Positions 5,459-12,499 are shown, counted from the first letter of the stretch. The stretch: DNA of 12,968 nt from Acidobacteriota bacterium (GCA_016189965.1 JACPRL010000094.1:1-12968), one strand, 5' to 3'. Numbers and translations are program-made. Notes: generated by a model from the sequence alone, not told the origin.

Positions 5459-6265
5459 ATGACCCCGCGCCGTCCCTACAGCCTGCTAGCGCGCTACTAC
5501 GACCAGTTGACCCGCGGTGCCCCGCGCATGAACCGCCTCGCCCGCGAAAAAGTCCTGCGCGGAATCCTCCCCCGCGTCCGAACCGTCTGCGACCTCGGCT
5601 GCGGCACCGGCACCGCCGCCATTGAGCTCGCCCGCCGCCGCCGCCGCGTCTACGCCCTCGACTTCTCCCCGGAGATGGTCCGCCTCGCCCGCCGGAAAGT
5701 CCGCCGCCTGCCGCTCCGCCTCCGCTCCCGCCTTCACCTGCGCCGCGCCGATATACGCGCCTTCCGCCTGCCGGAGCGCGTCGAGCTCGTCACCTGCGAG
5801 TTCGCCACACTGAACCACGTCCCGCACAAGTCCGACCTCGCGCTTGTCTGCCGCGCCGTCGCTCGCGCCCTCCGCCCCGGCGGCTGGTTCCTCTTTGACA
5901 TCAACACGCCCAAAGGCTTCGCCGAGCAGACACCCGGCGGCCACTGGGTCGACCGCCGCGACTTCAAGCTGGTGATGCACGGCCACTGGGACGCCCGCCG
6001 CAGCCTCTGCGCGCTCGACCTCGAATGGTTTCTCCCTGCCCGTTCCGCCGGCGGGCCCCGCGGCCGCCTGTGGCGGCACATGCACGAGCGCGTCAACCAC
6101 GTTGCCTGGAGCAACGCCGAGCTCCGCCGCACCCTGCGCCGCGCCGGCTTCCGCCGCCTGCGCGTTTGGGACGGCGTCGACGTGCGCCCGCCCATGCCCG
6201 GTGCTCGCCGCGGCTATGACACCTACTATCTCGCCCAAAAACCGCAACAAAGGAGCCAACGGTGA
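5459..6265 (+). CDS. Class I SAM-dependent methyltransferase
   Basis: A 268-residue Rossmann-fold methyltransferase. Motif I is VCDLGCGTGTA (Asp45, Gly47, Gly49, Gly51), the post-I acidic residue is Asp68 in VYALDFSPEMVRLAR, and later segments LRPGGWFLFDIN and the C-terminal GYDTYYLAQK match the small-molecule methyltransferase group (methyltransf_25/11 type). The substrate cannot be told. The reading frame is open far upstream, but ATG 5459 is the first start that places MTPRRPYSLLARYYDQLT at the N-terminus, which is how relatives begin (Y..LA.YYD.L). Upstream is only repeat sequence. Arg content is very high because CGC codons dominate. The last codons overlap the start of the MBL gene (GTGA, 6262-6265), so the two are translated together. 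It is cytoplasmic. Confidence 0.9.
   Translation: MTPRRPYSLLARYYDQLTRGAPRMNRLAREKVLRGILPRVRTVCDLGCGTGTAAIELARRRRRVYALDFSPEMVRLARRKVRRLPLRLRSRLHLRRADIRAFRLPERVELVTCEFATLNHVPHKSDLALVCRAVARALRPGGWFLFDINTPKGFAEQTPGGHWVDRRDFKLVMHGHWDARRSLCALDLEWFLPARSAGGPRGRLWRHMHERVNHVAWSNAELRRTLRRAGFRRLRVWDGVDVRPPMPGARRGYDTYYLAQKPQQRSQR
6249..6255 (+). promoter_or_regulatory. Ribosome binding site for the MBL-fold gene
   Basis: AAAGGAG sits inside the end of the methyltransferase gene, 6 bases before the GTG at 6262. It fixes the GTG start and supports translational coupling through the GTGA overlap. Confidence 0.7.
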
Positions 6266-7326
6266 GAACCTCCGCTGTCTCGCTGCTCGCACTTTTCCTG
6301 CTGCCGCTCACCGCCGCGGCCGGCGACGCCTTCGAGCTCGTCCAGGTCGCCGACGGCGTCTACGCCGCCATCCCGAAGCCCACGGCGCCGATGGCCATCG
6401 GCTCGAACGCCGCCATCATCGTCAATGAGAGCGACGTGCTGGTCGTCGACACCCACCTCACGCCCTCGGCCGCTCGCGCCCTGCTGGCCGAAATCGCCGC
6501 GCTCACCGACACGCCCGTCCGCTACGTCGTCAACACCCACTGGCACCCCGACCACGTCCAGGGCAACCAGGCCTACTTCAACGTCTTCCCCGGCGGCACC
6601 GAGTTCATCAGCCACCACGCCACACGCGAAGACATCCAGAAGAAAGCCATCCCCTCCGTCCGCGACCAGCTCGATTCCCTCCCCCAACAAATCGCCCAGG
6701 CCGAAGAACAGCTCGCGCGCGGCCTCGGCCCCGACGGCGAGCCGCTCACCGAAGAACAGAAGCCGCAGCGCCGCCAGCAAATCGAGCGCCAGAAAGCCTA
6801 CCTGGCCGAGCTCCGGCAGATGCAAGTCACCCTGCCGACGCTCACCTTCGAGCGCAGCCTCATCCTCCACAAAGAGCGCCGCCCCATCCACATCCTCTTC
6901 TTCTTCAAAGGCCACACGCGCGGCGACGCCGTCGTCTACCTGCCGCAGGAAAAAGTCCTCATCACCGGCGACCTGCTCACCGCCGGCCTGCCCTTCCCCC
7001 GCGACTCCTACCCCGCCGAGTGGGTCAAGACCCTGCGCGCGGTCGCCGGCCTCGACTTCGCACAGGCCATCCCCGGCCACGGGCCCGTGCAGCAGGGGAA
7101 GGAACACCTGGAGCTAGTGACGCAAGTCTTTGAGTCCGTCGTCGAGCAGGTGCGCGCCGCCGTCGCCCGCGGGCTGACGCTCGAGGAAACGAAGAAGGCC
7201 GTCGACCTCGAAGCCTTCCGCGAAGCCATCATGAGCGACCCGGTCTACGGCCGCGCCTTCCACTCCCGCGTCGAAGGCACCCTCGAGCGCGCCTACCTCG
7301 AAGCCACAGGCGAACTCCAGGACTAG
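6262..7326 (+). CDS. Exported metallo-beta-lactamase-fold hydrolase
   Basis: The protein has 354 residues. A signal peptide (MRTSAVSLLALFLLPLTAAAG) places it in the periplasm. The zinc site is complete: THWHPDH (His93, His95, Asp97, His98), GHTRGD (His218), TGD (Asp237) and PGHG (His273). This matches the glyoxalase II/cyclase-like MBL group, including the SoxH-like and B3-like exported forms; the substrate is unknown. Residues about 122-190 are a long charged helical insert (IAQAEEQLARGL...RRQQIERQKAYLAELRQMQ) between the first zinc motif and the GHT motif, longer than in simple MBL enzymes and perhaps a coiled arm or lid. The start is GTG 6262 with AAAGGAG upstream, overlapping the methyltransferase stop. 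The TAG stop ends at 7326, the first base of the inverted-repeat unit. Confidence 0.92.
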   Translation: MRTSAVSLLALFLLPLTAAAGDAFELVQVADGVYAAIPKPTAPMAIGSNAAIIVNESDVLVVDTHLTPSAARALLAEIAALTDTPVRYVVNTHWHPDHVQGNQAYFNVFPGGTEFISHHATREDIQKKAIPSVRDQLDSLPQQIAQAEEQLARGLGPDGEPLTEEQKPQRRQQIERQKAYLAELRQMQVTLPTLTFERSLILHKERRPIHILFFFKGHTRGDAVVYLPQEKVLITGDLLTAGLPFPRDSYPAEWVKTLRAVAGLDFAQAIPGHGPVQQGKEHLELVTQVFESVVEQVRAAVARGLTLEETKKAVDLEAFREAIMSDPVYGRAFHSRVEGTLERAYLEATGELQD

Positions 7327-7758
7327 CCACAAAGGCACAGAGACACAGAGAGTGACCGACCTGAACAAGTTGACGCAGAGGATTATCAACTGCGCCATCG
7401 AGGTCCACCGCGAACTCGGCCCCGGCCTTTTGGAGAGCGCCTACGAATCCGCTTTGTGCATAGAACTGGACGAAGCAAGGCTGAAGTATGAGCGGCATGT
7501 GCCCTTCCCCGCGGTTTACAAGGGCCGAACCATCGGCGAATATCGCATTGATCTGATTGTTGAAGATGCCGTCGTGGTGGAAATCAAGAGCACCGAGCGG
7601 CTCGATCCCGTGTTCGAGGCGCAGGTGCTGACTTATCTGAAGGTCACCGGCAAGAAATTGGGATTGCTCATCAACTTCAATTCTCGTCTCCTGAAGGACG
7701 GAGTTAGGAGGTTCATTCTTTGAACCTGTTACTCTCTGTGCCTCTGTGTCTCTGTGGC
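7326..7758. mobile_element. Putative 433-bp unit: 31-bp inverted repeats around a GxxExxY gene
   Basis: The left arm 7326-7356 and right arm 7728-7758 are inverted and match at 27 of 31 positions; all four differences are purine-purine exchanges when the right arm is read in complement. The single gene between them starts inside the left arm and stops 4 bases before the right arm. The unit fits exactly between the MBL stop codon and the gatA stop codon. No target-site duplication is evident. Its arms belong to the family B repeats scattered in the window. Mobility is inference. Confidence 0.5.
7352..7723 (+). CDS. GxxExxY protein, PD-(D/E)XK nuclease-like
   Basis: A 123-residue protein that matches the GxxExxY family (TIGR04256; PDDEXK_3 type). 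It opens with LTQRIINCAIEVHRELGPGLLESAY, where Gly25, Glu28 and Tyr31 give the family its name. A nuclease-like core follows: Asp67 in YRIDLIV and Glu77-x-Lys79 in VVEIKS, the D-x9-E-x-K arrangement of the PD-(D/E)XK fold. The family's biological role is not established. Translation starts at GTG 7352, which lies inside the left inverted-repeat arm; the arm's AGAGA is the only upstream purine tract, so the repeat supplies the initiation region. GC content and codon use look lower and more mixed than in the MBL and gatA genes on either side, consistent with arrival from elsewhere. Confidence 0.9.
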   Translation: MTDLNKLTQRIINCAIEVHRELGPGLLESAYESALCIELDEARLKYERHVPFPAVYKGRTIGEYRIDLIVEDAVVVEIKSTERLDPVFEAQVLTYLKVTGKKLGLLINFNSRLLKDGVRRFIL

Positions 7759-7766
7759 CAATTCTT

Positions 7767-9212
7767 TCAGAGAGCGAACCCGCCCGCTTCCTCGAAGGCA
7801 TGCGCCAGTTGCAGCAGCCGCGCCTCGTCGAAGTGCCGGGTGAAAAGCTGCAGCCCGACGGGCAAGCCCGCCTTTGTCTTCCCGCAGGGAACCGAAAGCC
7901 CCGGCACGCCCGCCAGGTCGCCCGTGACGGTGTAAATGTCGGCCAGGTACATCTCGAGCGGGTCGTCGGTCTTCTCGCCCAGCTTGAAGGCCGGAGTGGG
8001 CGAGGTGGGGGTAACGATGGCGTCCACTTGCTGGAAGGCTTCGACGAAATCGCGGTAGAGCAGCGCCCGCACCTTCTGCGCCTTCAAGTAGTAGGCTTCG
8101 TAGTAGCCCGCGCTCAACGCATAGGTCCCCAGCATGATGCGCCGCTTCACCTCCGCGCCAAAACCCCGCCCGCGCGTGCGGTGGTACATCGCCTCGAGCG
8201 TTTCGGCCTCCGGCGCGCGCAACGCGTAGCGCACGCCGTCGTAGCGCGCCAGGTTTGAGCTCGCTTCCGCCGTGGCGATGATGTAGTAGCAGGCGATGGC
8301 GAAGTCGGTGTGCGGCAGGCTGACCTCCCGCACCTCGCAGCCCAGCTCCCCCAGCCGCGCAATTCCCTTCTCGACCTGCGCGCGCACTTCCGCGTCGAGC
8401 CCGGCGCCGAAGTACTCCTTCGGCACGCCGAGCTTCAGCCCGCGCACGGGCCGCTCAAGCGCCGCCGCGTAATCCGGCACGGGCACATCGGCCGAGGTCG
8501 AGTCGTTCGGGTCGCGCCCGGCGATGACTCCGAGCATTACCGCCGCGTCGCGCACCGTGCGGGTCAGCGGGCCGATATGGTCGAGCGAAGAGGCAAAAGC
8601 AATCAACCCGTAACGCGACACCCGCCCGTAGGTCCCCATCAACCCCACGATGCCGCAGAAACCCGCCGGCTGGCGAATCGAGCCGCCCGTGTCCGAGCCC
8701 AGCGCCGCCACCGCCAGCCCGTCGGCCACCGCCGCCGCCGAACCGCCACTCGAGCCGCCCGGCACCCGCTCCAAATCGGCCGGGTTGCGACAGGGAAAGT
8801 AGCCGGAATTTTCCGTCGAAGAGCCCATGGCGAACTCGTCGCAGTTCGTCTTGCCCAGAATCACCGCGCCCGCCTGCTCCAGCCGCGCCACCGCTGTGGC
8901 GTCGTAGGGCGGCCGGTAGTTCTCCAAGATGCGCGAGCCCGCCGTGGTGGGAACGCCGCGGGTGACGATGACGTCCTTGATCGCCACCGGCACGCCCGCC
9001 AGCGGCGGCAGCAGCTCCCCGGCGGAAATCTTGCGGTCGATGCCCTCGGCCTGCGCCAGCGCCCGCTCGGGACACAGGCTGAGGAAGGCGCCCAGCTCGC
9101 GGTTGCGCGCCTCGATGCGCGCGAGGTGCTGCTCGGCCAGCTCCCGCGCCGTCACCGCCCGCCCGCGCAGCAGCTCCTGCACCTTCTCAATTGTTAGCGT
9201 AGCTACATCCAT
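7767..9212 (-). CDS. gatA: Asp/Glu-tRNA(Asn/Gln) amidotransferase subunit A
   Basis: The protein has 481 residues, normal for GatA. It releases ammonia from glutamine for the GatCAB complex, which amidates misacylated Glu-tRNA(Gln) and/or Asp-tRNA(Asn). The amidase signature is complete: Lys79 (VAIKD), Ser154 (PGGSSGGSAA, the cis-Ser) and Ser178 (DTGGSIRQPA), at the same positions as in the well-studied Staphylococcus aureus enzyme. A small deviation is GLMGTYGRVSRYG, where relatives have GLKPTYG. Start ATG 9212 is the natural N-terminus; no good Shine-Dalgarno sequence is seen because the whole gap to gatC is a repeat (9215-9264). gatB is not in the window. The gene converges on the GxxExxY unit. 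Confidence 0.98.
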   Translation of the reverse strand: MDVATLTIEKVQELLRGRAVTARELAEQHLARIEARNRELGAFLSLCPERALAQAEGIDRKISAGELLPPLAGVPVAIKDVIVTRGVPTTAGSRILENYRPPYDATAVARLEQAGAVILGKTNCDEFAMGSSTENSGYFPCRNPADLERVPGGSSGGSAAAVADGLAVAALGSDTGGSIRQPAGFCGIVGLMGTYGRVSRYGLIAFASSLDHIGPLTRTVRDAAVMLGVIAGRDPNDSTSADVPVPDYAAALERPVRGLKLGVPKEYFGAGLDAEVRAQVEKGIARLGELGCEVREVSLPHTDFAIACYYIIATAEASSNLARYDGVRYALRAPEAETLEAMYHRTRGRGFGAEVKRRIMLGTYALSAGYYEAYYLKAQKVRALLYRDFVEAFQQVDAIVTPTSPTPAFKLGEKTDDPLEMYLADIYTVTGDLAGVPGLSVPCGKTKAGLPVGLQLFTRHFDEARLLQLAHAFEEAGGFAL

Positions 9213-9214
9213 AA

Positions 9215-9264
9215 TCTGTCATCCCGAGCCCTTGCGAGCCTTGGCGGCGAGGGATCTGCTTTTG
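9215..9264 (-). repeat. 50-bp dispersed repeat filling the gatC-gatA gap
   Basis: It matches 48 of 50 bases of 2781-2830 inside the S9 peptidase gene. It begins right after the gatC stop codon (TAA, 9265-9267) and ends 2 bases before the gatA ATG. On the + strand it starts TGTCATCCCGAGCC after TC and ends GAGGGATCTGCTTTTG, the same outer ends as the split family A unit at 5261. Confidence 0.8.
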
Positions 9265-9585
9265 TTACTTCTCAATCACCTTCGGCACTTTGAAGAACGC
9301 ACCGTCGGTTTCCGGCGCCACCGCTAGTGCCTCGGTGCGCTCGAGCCCCGCGCGCGTCGCATCCTTGCGCAGGCTCGGGTTCGCCCGCGTATCGGCCTGC
9401 CCCGACACCGTCGGGGCCAGCACCTGCGCCATCGGCTCGACCCCGGCCGTGTCCAGCTCGTTCAGCTTCTCGATGTAGCCCAGGATGGAGTCGAGCTGCT
9501 GCCGCATCCGCTCCGTCTCTTCCGCCGTCAGCTCCAGGTGCGCCAGCGCCGCTACGTACTCCACATCTTTGCGCGTAATCTTCAT
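9265..9585 (-). CDS. gatC: Asp/Glu-tRNA(Asn/Gln) amidotransferase subunit C
   Basis: The protein has 106 residues, a little longer than the common 95. GatC wraps around GatA and GatB and stabilises the complex. The family pattern is clear: VEYVAALAHLELTAEETERMRQQL, then ILGYIEKLNELDTAGVEPMAQV, then a Pro-rich stretch with LRKD, and the C-terminal FKVPKVIE motif. Start ATG 9585 has AAGGA about 10 bases upstream and an adjoining AGAGAG. It is the promoter-proximal gene of gatCA; the 50-bp repeat is the only sequence between the two, so they most likely share one transcript. Confidence 0.97.
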   Translation of the reverse strand: MKITRKDVEYVAALAHLELTAEETERMRQQLDSILGYIEKLNELDTAGVEPMAQVLAPTVSGQADTRANPSLRKDATRAGLERTEALAVAPETDGAFFKVPKVIEK

Positions 9586-9667
9586 CTCTCTGTCCTTGAT
9601 GCGCGAGCCGCGATTTTAGCATACGCCTCTTTGCCCTCGCCTCCAGTAACAAGAGTGAATAACGCTG

Positions 9668-9745
9668 GCCACAAAGACACGAAGAGACAAAGAGGAACCA
9701 GATTTTTTCAAAAAGATGTCCTTCGTGTCTTTGTGTCTTAGTGGC
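9668..9745. repeat. Gene-less inverted pair of family B repeats
   Basis: The left arm, about 9668-9696, begins GCCACAAAGACACGAAG. The right arm, about 9718-9745, read in complement begins GCCACTAAGACACAAAG. They are separated by about 20 bases with A/T runs. The arms match in style those of the 7326-7758 unit, so this looks like the same architecture without the gene (MITE-like). The gap 9586-9784 holds nothing else that I can recognise. Confidence 0.6.
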
Positions 9746-9766
9746 TAGTGCCGTTCCAGGCAGGAA

Positions 9767-9786
9767 GATCCCGCAGGGGCGGGATC
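9767..9786 (-). terminator. Hairpin at the tatA stop codon, possible terminator
   Basis: GATCCCGC-AGGG-GCGGGATC has an 8-bp perfect stem and 4-base loop. It overlaps the first bases of the tatA stop codon. No U-run follows, so intrinsic termination is uncertain; it may instead protect the mRNA 3' end. Confidence 0.35.
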
Positions 9787-9967
9787 AGCCGGTCTTCGGC
9801 TTCTCTTCCGCCTGCCCGGGCGGCTTCTCGTCGCCCTTCAGCTCTTCTTTGAAACCCCGCAGGCCGCGCGCCAGTCCCCGCATCATGTCCGGAATCCGCG
9901 TGGCGCCAAAGAGCAGGAGCAGGATGAAGGCGATGATCAGAAGTTCGGTGATCCCGATTTTCCCCAT
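9785..9967 (-). CDS. tatA: Twin-arginine translocase subunit TatA/E
   Basis: A 60-residue protein with the TatA plan: short periplasmic N-terminus (MGKIGITE), one membrane helix (LLIIAFILLLLFG), the FG hinge, the amphipathic helix TRIPDMMRGLARGLRGFKEEL, and a charged tail (DEKPPGQAEEKPKTG). TatA oligomers form the pore for export of folded proteins with twin-Arg signals. Residue 8 is Glu, the polar N-terminal-helix position important in TatA. Start ATG 9967 has GAGGAG 8 bases upstream. No tatB or tatC is adjacent, which is common for tatA outside Proteobacteria. It lies between selB and gatC on the same strand but with repeat-filled gaps on both sides, so it is probably an independent transcript. 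Confidence 0.95.
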   Translation of the reverse strand: MGKIGITELLIIAFILLLLFGATRIPDMMRGLARGLRGFKEELKGDEKPPGQAEEKPKTG

Positions 9968-10057
9968 CGTGGCAACTCCTCACCCCGATTCTAGGGCGGC
10001 GCGCCGGGGGAGTCAAATGAAATCCCTCGCCTAGAGTGTCCTCATTTGAGTTCAACT

Positions 10058-10156
10058 CAGCGGCTCCTGCCGCTGGGAACTACGGGCAGAGTGGAAGGCT
10101 GAAGCCTTCCGCTACGGGGGAGGGGCACGCGAGGTAACGGAACCCTTCAGGGTTCC
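10058..10156. repeat. Cluster of three perfect hairpins
   Basis: In order they are CAGCGGC-TCCT-GCCGCTG (10058-10075), GGAAGGCT-GA-AGCCTTCC (10093-10110) and GGAACCCT-TC-AGGGTTCC (10139-10156). The second and third have 8-bp stems and 2-base loops and share the T-RA-A core (on the minus strand for the third). They lie downstream of selB and upstream of tatA and could act as selB terminators or mRNA-end structures. No other feature is seen in 9968-10207 except a family B copy. Confidence 0.6.
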
Positions 10157-10174
10157 ACCGCCTGCTTACGTTGC

Positions 10175-10196
10175 GGCTCTGTGCCTCTGTGGCCAG
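10175..10196 (-). repeat. Family B repeat, solo copy next to the selB stop
   Basis: GGCTCTGTGCCTCTGTGGCC ends 11 bases before the selB stop codon. It is the same type as copy one at 5387-5405. Confidence 0.55.
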
Positions 10197-10207
10197 TTGG
10201 AACGCCG

Positions 10208-12154
10208 CTAGTGCAAGATGACGCGCTCGTCGCCCACCCGGCGGGTGAGCCGCTTGCGGTCCAGATACTCCAGCAACGGGATGGCGTACTTGCGCGTCAC
10301 CCCGGTGAGCTCCTTGAACGCCGGGACGGACAGCCGCTCGCCCTTCTGCCGCTTGTAGCCGCGCAGCAGCTCCCCGAGCCGCTCCAGCGGCTGCCGGTGG
10401 AACAGCAGCTCCTCGGTCACCTTCACCAGCACGCCCTCGCGCAGCAGAATCTGCACAATCTTCTGCGCCCGCCGCGCCTCCACCCCCGCCTGCGCCAGCA
10501 CCTCCTTCACCGCCGGCACCGCGAGCCCGCTGCGGGCGAAGGCCTGCTCGATGGTCTGCTTGGCCTCGGCCTCCTCCCGGCTCAAGGTCACCGTGCGCCC
10601 CGCCTGCTTCACGATGTCGCCCGCCACCGTCAACTCGCCCGCCGCCACCAGCTCGCTCACCACCGCCTCGAACAACACTTCAGGCGCACGGCCAAAGACG
10701 CGCTCCTTCAGCTCTTCCTTGGAAATGCCTTCAAGCAAAGGCTCCTTCTGATGAAACGCAGCGACCGCTTCCAGCGCCTGCTGCCGCAGCGTCGCCAGCC
10801 GCGCCGGGTTCGCCACCACCCCGAAGCCTCGGGGCGTCGCCGACAGCCGCCGCAGCCGGCCGGCGCGCTCCAGCGCCGCGACGCTCGCCTCCAAATCCTG
10901 GCGGCGCCAGCCGGTCGCCGCCACCAGTTGCTGCTCGCTCAAGGCGCCGCGCGGGTCGCGCTCGACCCGCGCGGCGAGTATGGCGTCTCGGTCGCCTGCG
11001 GCCAGCGTCTCGAGATAGGCCAGCACGGCCGGGTCGCGTCGCCGGTGCCGCGCCGGTTGCGCGCTCAACACGCGCCCGCCACCAATGGTGATGACGGGCG
11101 AAAACTGCCGCACGATGAAGCGGTCACCCGGCAGCAACAGCGCCGGGCGCTGCAGGCGGAGTTGCGCGTAGGCTTCCTCGCCCGGCTTGAGCTCGTCGCG
11201 GTCGAGCAGCCGCACCTCAGCGATCATCTCCGCCGTGCCCTGGTGGAAGTGAACCCGAGCGCCGTGTTTGAGCGGGCGCGCCGCCGGCAGGAGCGTGAGC
11301 CGCGCATCCACGCGGTCGGTGGGTTCGAAGAGGCCGGGAGCGGCCAGCACCATCCCGCGCTCAAGCTCCCCCGCCTCCACGCCCGCCAGGTTCAACGCCG
11401 TGCGCTGCCCGGCCGTGGCACGCTCGGCGCTTCGCCCGTGCACCTGCACGCCACGCACCCGCAGGCGCTTCCGCTGCGGGAACACTTCAACCTCTTCGTC
11501 CCGCCCGACGCTCCCCGAGACCAGCGTCCCGGTGACGACGGTTCCGAAGCCCTTCATCAGGAAGGCGCGGTCAATCGGCAGGCGGAAGTAGTAGGAGGCG
11601 TCCTTGCCCGGCACGGTGGCAGCCAGCCGCCCAAGCTCTTCCTGCAAGCGGTCGAGCCCCGCGCCGGTCTTGCTGCTCACCAGCACGATGGGCGCGCCTT
11701 CGAGGAACGAGCCTTCGAGGAACTCCTCCGTTTCCAGCCGCACCAGTTCCAGCACGTCCGGCTCGACCAGGTCGGATTTGGTCAGCACGGTGAGCCCGCG
11801 CTCGATGCCGAGCAGCCGGCAGATGTCAAAGTGCTCGCGCGTCTGCGGCTTGATGGATTCGTCGGCGGCAATCACCAGCAGCACCAGGTCAATCCCGCTC
11901 ACCCCGGCCAGCATGTTGCGCACGAAGCGCTCGTGGCCGGGGACGTCAACGAACGCCAGCCGCAGGGCGTCGCGGCCCGACGCGGCGGCGAGGTCGAGGT
12001 GGGCGAAGCCGAGGTCAATGGTGATGCCGCGGCGCTTCTCTTCTTCCCAGCGGTCGGGATCGGTGCCGGTGAGCGCCAGCACCAGGGCCGACTTGCCGTG
12101 GTCAATGTGCCCGGCGGTGCCGACGATAACGTGCTTCACAAGTGTCAGGCTCAC
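10208..12154 (-). CDS. selB: Selenocysteine-specific translation elongation factor SelB
   Basis: The protein has 648 residues, close to the usual 610-640. SelB brings Sec-tRNA(Sec) to the ribosome at UGA codons marked by a SECIS element. GTPase motifs are intact: GHIDHGKS (residues 15-22), Thr45 (G2), DVPGH (70-74) and TKSD (125-128). EF-Tu-like domains 2 and 3 follow (FGTVVTGTLVSG; LPGDRFIVRQFSPVITIGGGRVL), then four winged-helix repeats that bind SECIS, ending in TGVTRKYAIPLLEYLDRKRLTRRVGDERVI cut here in two parts of a typical WH4. The start used is GTG 12154; GTG 12139 (giving MKHVIVGTAGHIDHGKS) fits relatives equally well, and neither has a clear Shine-Dalgarno sequence. No selA, selD or tRNA-Sec was found in the window. 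Confidence 0.97.
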   Translation of the reverse strand: MSLTLVKHVIVGTAGHIDHGKSALVLALTGTDPDRWEEEKRRGITIDLGFAHLDLAAASGRDALRLAFVDVPGHERFVRNMLAGVSGIDLVLLVIAADESIKPQTREHFDICRLLGIERGLTVLTKSDLVEPDVLELVRLETEEFLEGSFLEGAPIVLVSSKTGAGLDRLQEELGRLAATVPGKDASYYFRLPIDRAFLMKGFGTVVTGTLVSGSVGRDEEVEVFPQRKRLRVRGVQVHGRSAERATAGQRTALNLAGVEAGELERGMVLAAPGLFEPTDRVDARLTLLPAARPLKHGARVHFHQGTAEMIAEVRLLDRDELKPGEEAYAQLRLQRPALLLPGDRFIVRQFSPVITIGGGRVLSAQPARHRRRDPAVLAYLETLAAGDRDAILAARVERDPRGALSEQQLVAATGWRRQDLEASVAALERAGRLRRLSATPRGFGVVANPARLATLRQQALEAVAAFHQKEPLLEGISKEELKERVFGRAPEVLFEAVVSELVAAGELTVAGDIVKQAGRTVTLSREEAEAKQTIEQAFARSGLAVPAVKEVLAQAGVEARRAQKIVQILLREGVLVKVTEELLFHRQPLERLGELLRGYKRQKGERLSVPAFKELTGVTRKYAIPLLEYLDRKRLTRRVGDERVILH

Positions 12155-12222
12155 ACAAGGGGAAACTCTATTCCAGCGCGGGAGGCAGGAGCGGGCGACT
12201 GTGGCGGCGCACGGGTAGTCTC

Positions 12223-12444
12223 CTAATTTCGAATTCCTCGGCGATGACTTAGTGAGCAGTTGCGGTTTCGCTTTACGTGCTCGAAATGAGGGGCGTGTCC
12301 TCCGCCCGCTTCGTGTGGCTCGACAGGTTTACCGCACTCAGGGCACCGAAACCCCTTGAGAACCTTCAGCCTCATTGCTCCAGCTAATGCTTTTAATGCG
12401 TTGGCGAGATCAATGCTAATCAGGCACTGTTCCATTTTTGGCAC
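12223..12444 (-). CDS. Small zinc-finger hypothetical protein (CoiA-like Cys/His pattern)
   Basis: A 73-residue protein. After a helical N-terminal part (CLISIDLANALKALAGAMRLKVLKG) comes FRCPECGKPVEPH, then HAPHFEHVKRNRNCSLSHRR. The likely metal ligands are Cys34, Cys37, His56 and Cys63, with His50 and His53 nearby. The HFEH...C arrangement recalls the zinc-ribbon segment at the N-terminus of competence protein CoiA and of related nuclease-linked hypotheticals, but the nuclease domain is missing. I chose GTG 12444 because GGAGG (12453-12457 in complement) lies 8 bases upstream; ATG 12435 and TTG 12462 are alternatives. It lies in the AT-richer patch next to the truncated gene upstream, with about 55 bases between. 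Function is not known. Confidence 0.6.
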   Translation of the reverse strand: MPKMEQCLISIDLANALKALAGAMRLKVLKGFRCPECGKPVEPHEAGGGHAPHFEHVKRNRNCSLSHRRGIRN

Positions 12445-12499
12445 GTCGATGGCCTCCAGCAAAATGCGGTCGATCTTACGCTACAAGAGTTGAGATGGG

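Noticed and set aside
6226..7107. 293-codon minus-strand frame opposite the MBL gene
   Set aside because: It is antisense to a complete zinc hydrolase; the Val/Gly/Asp/Glu-rich translation is a typical shadow.
10058..10156. Possible CRISPR array from evenly placed hairpins
   Set aside because: The three hairpins have different sequences and uneven spacing, so there is no direct repeat.
10181..12226. 681-codon open frame on the + strand opposite selB
   Set aside because: It is antisense to a complete, clearly homologous selB. Its translation is rich in Arg, His, Pro and Gln without any domain, as expected from the complement of GC-rich codons.
12213..12245. TTCGAATTC resembling a tRNA T-loop
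   Set aside because: The bases around it do not pair as a T-stem, and no acceptor or anticodon arm can be built. It is just part of the spacer and the end of the small gene.
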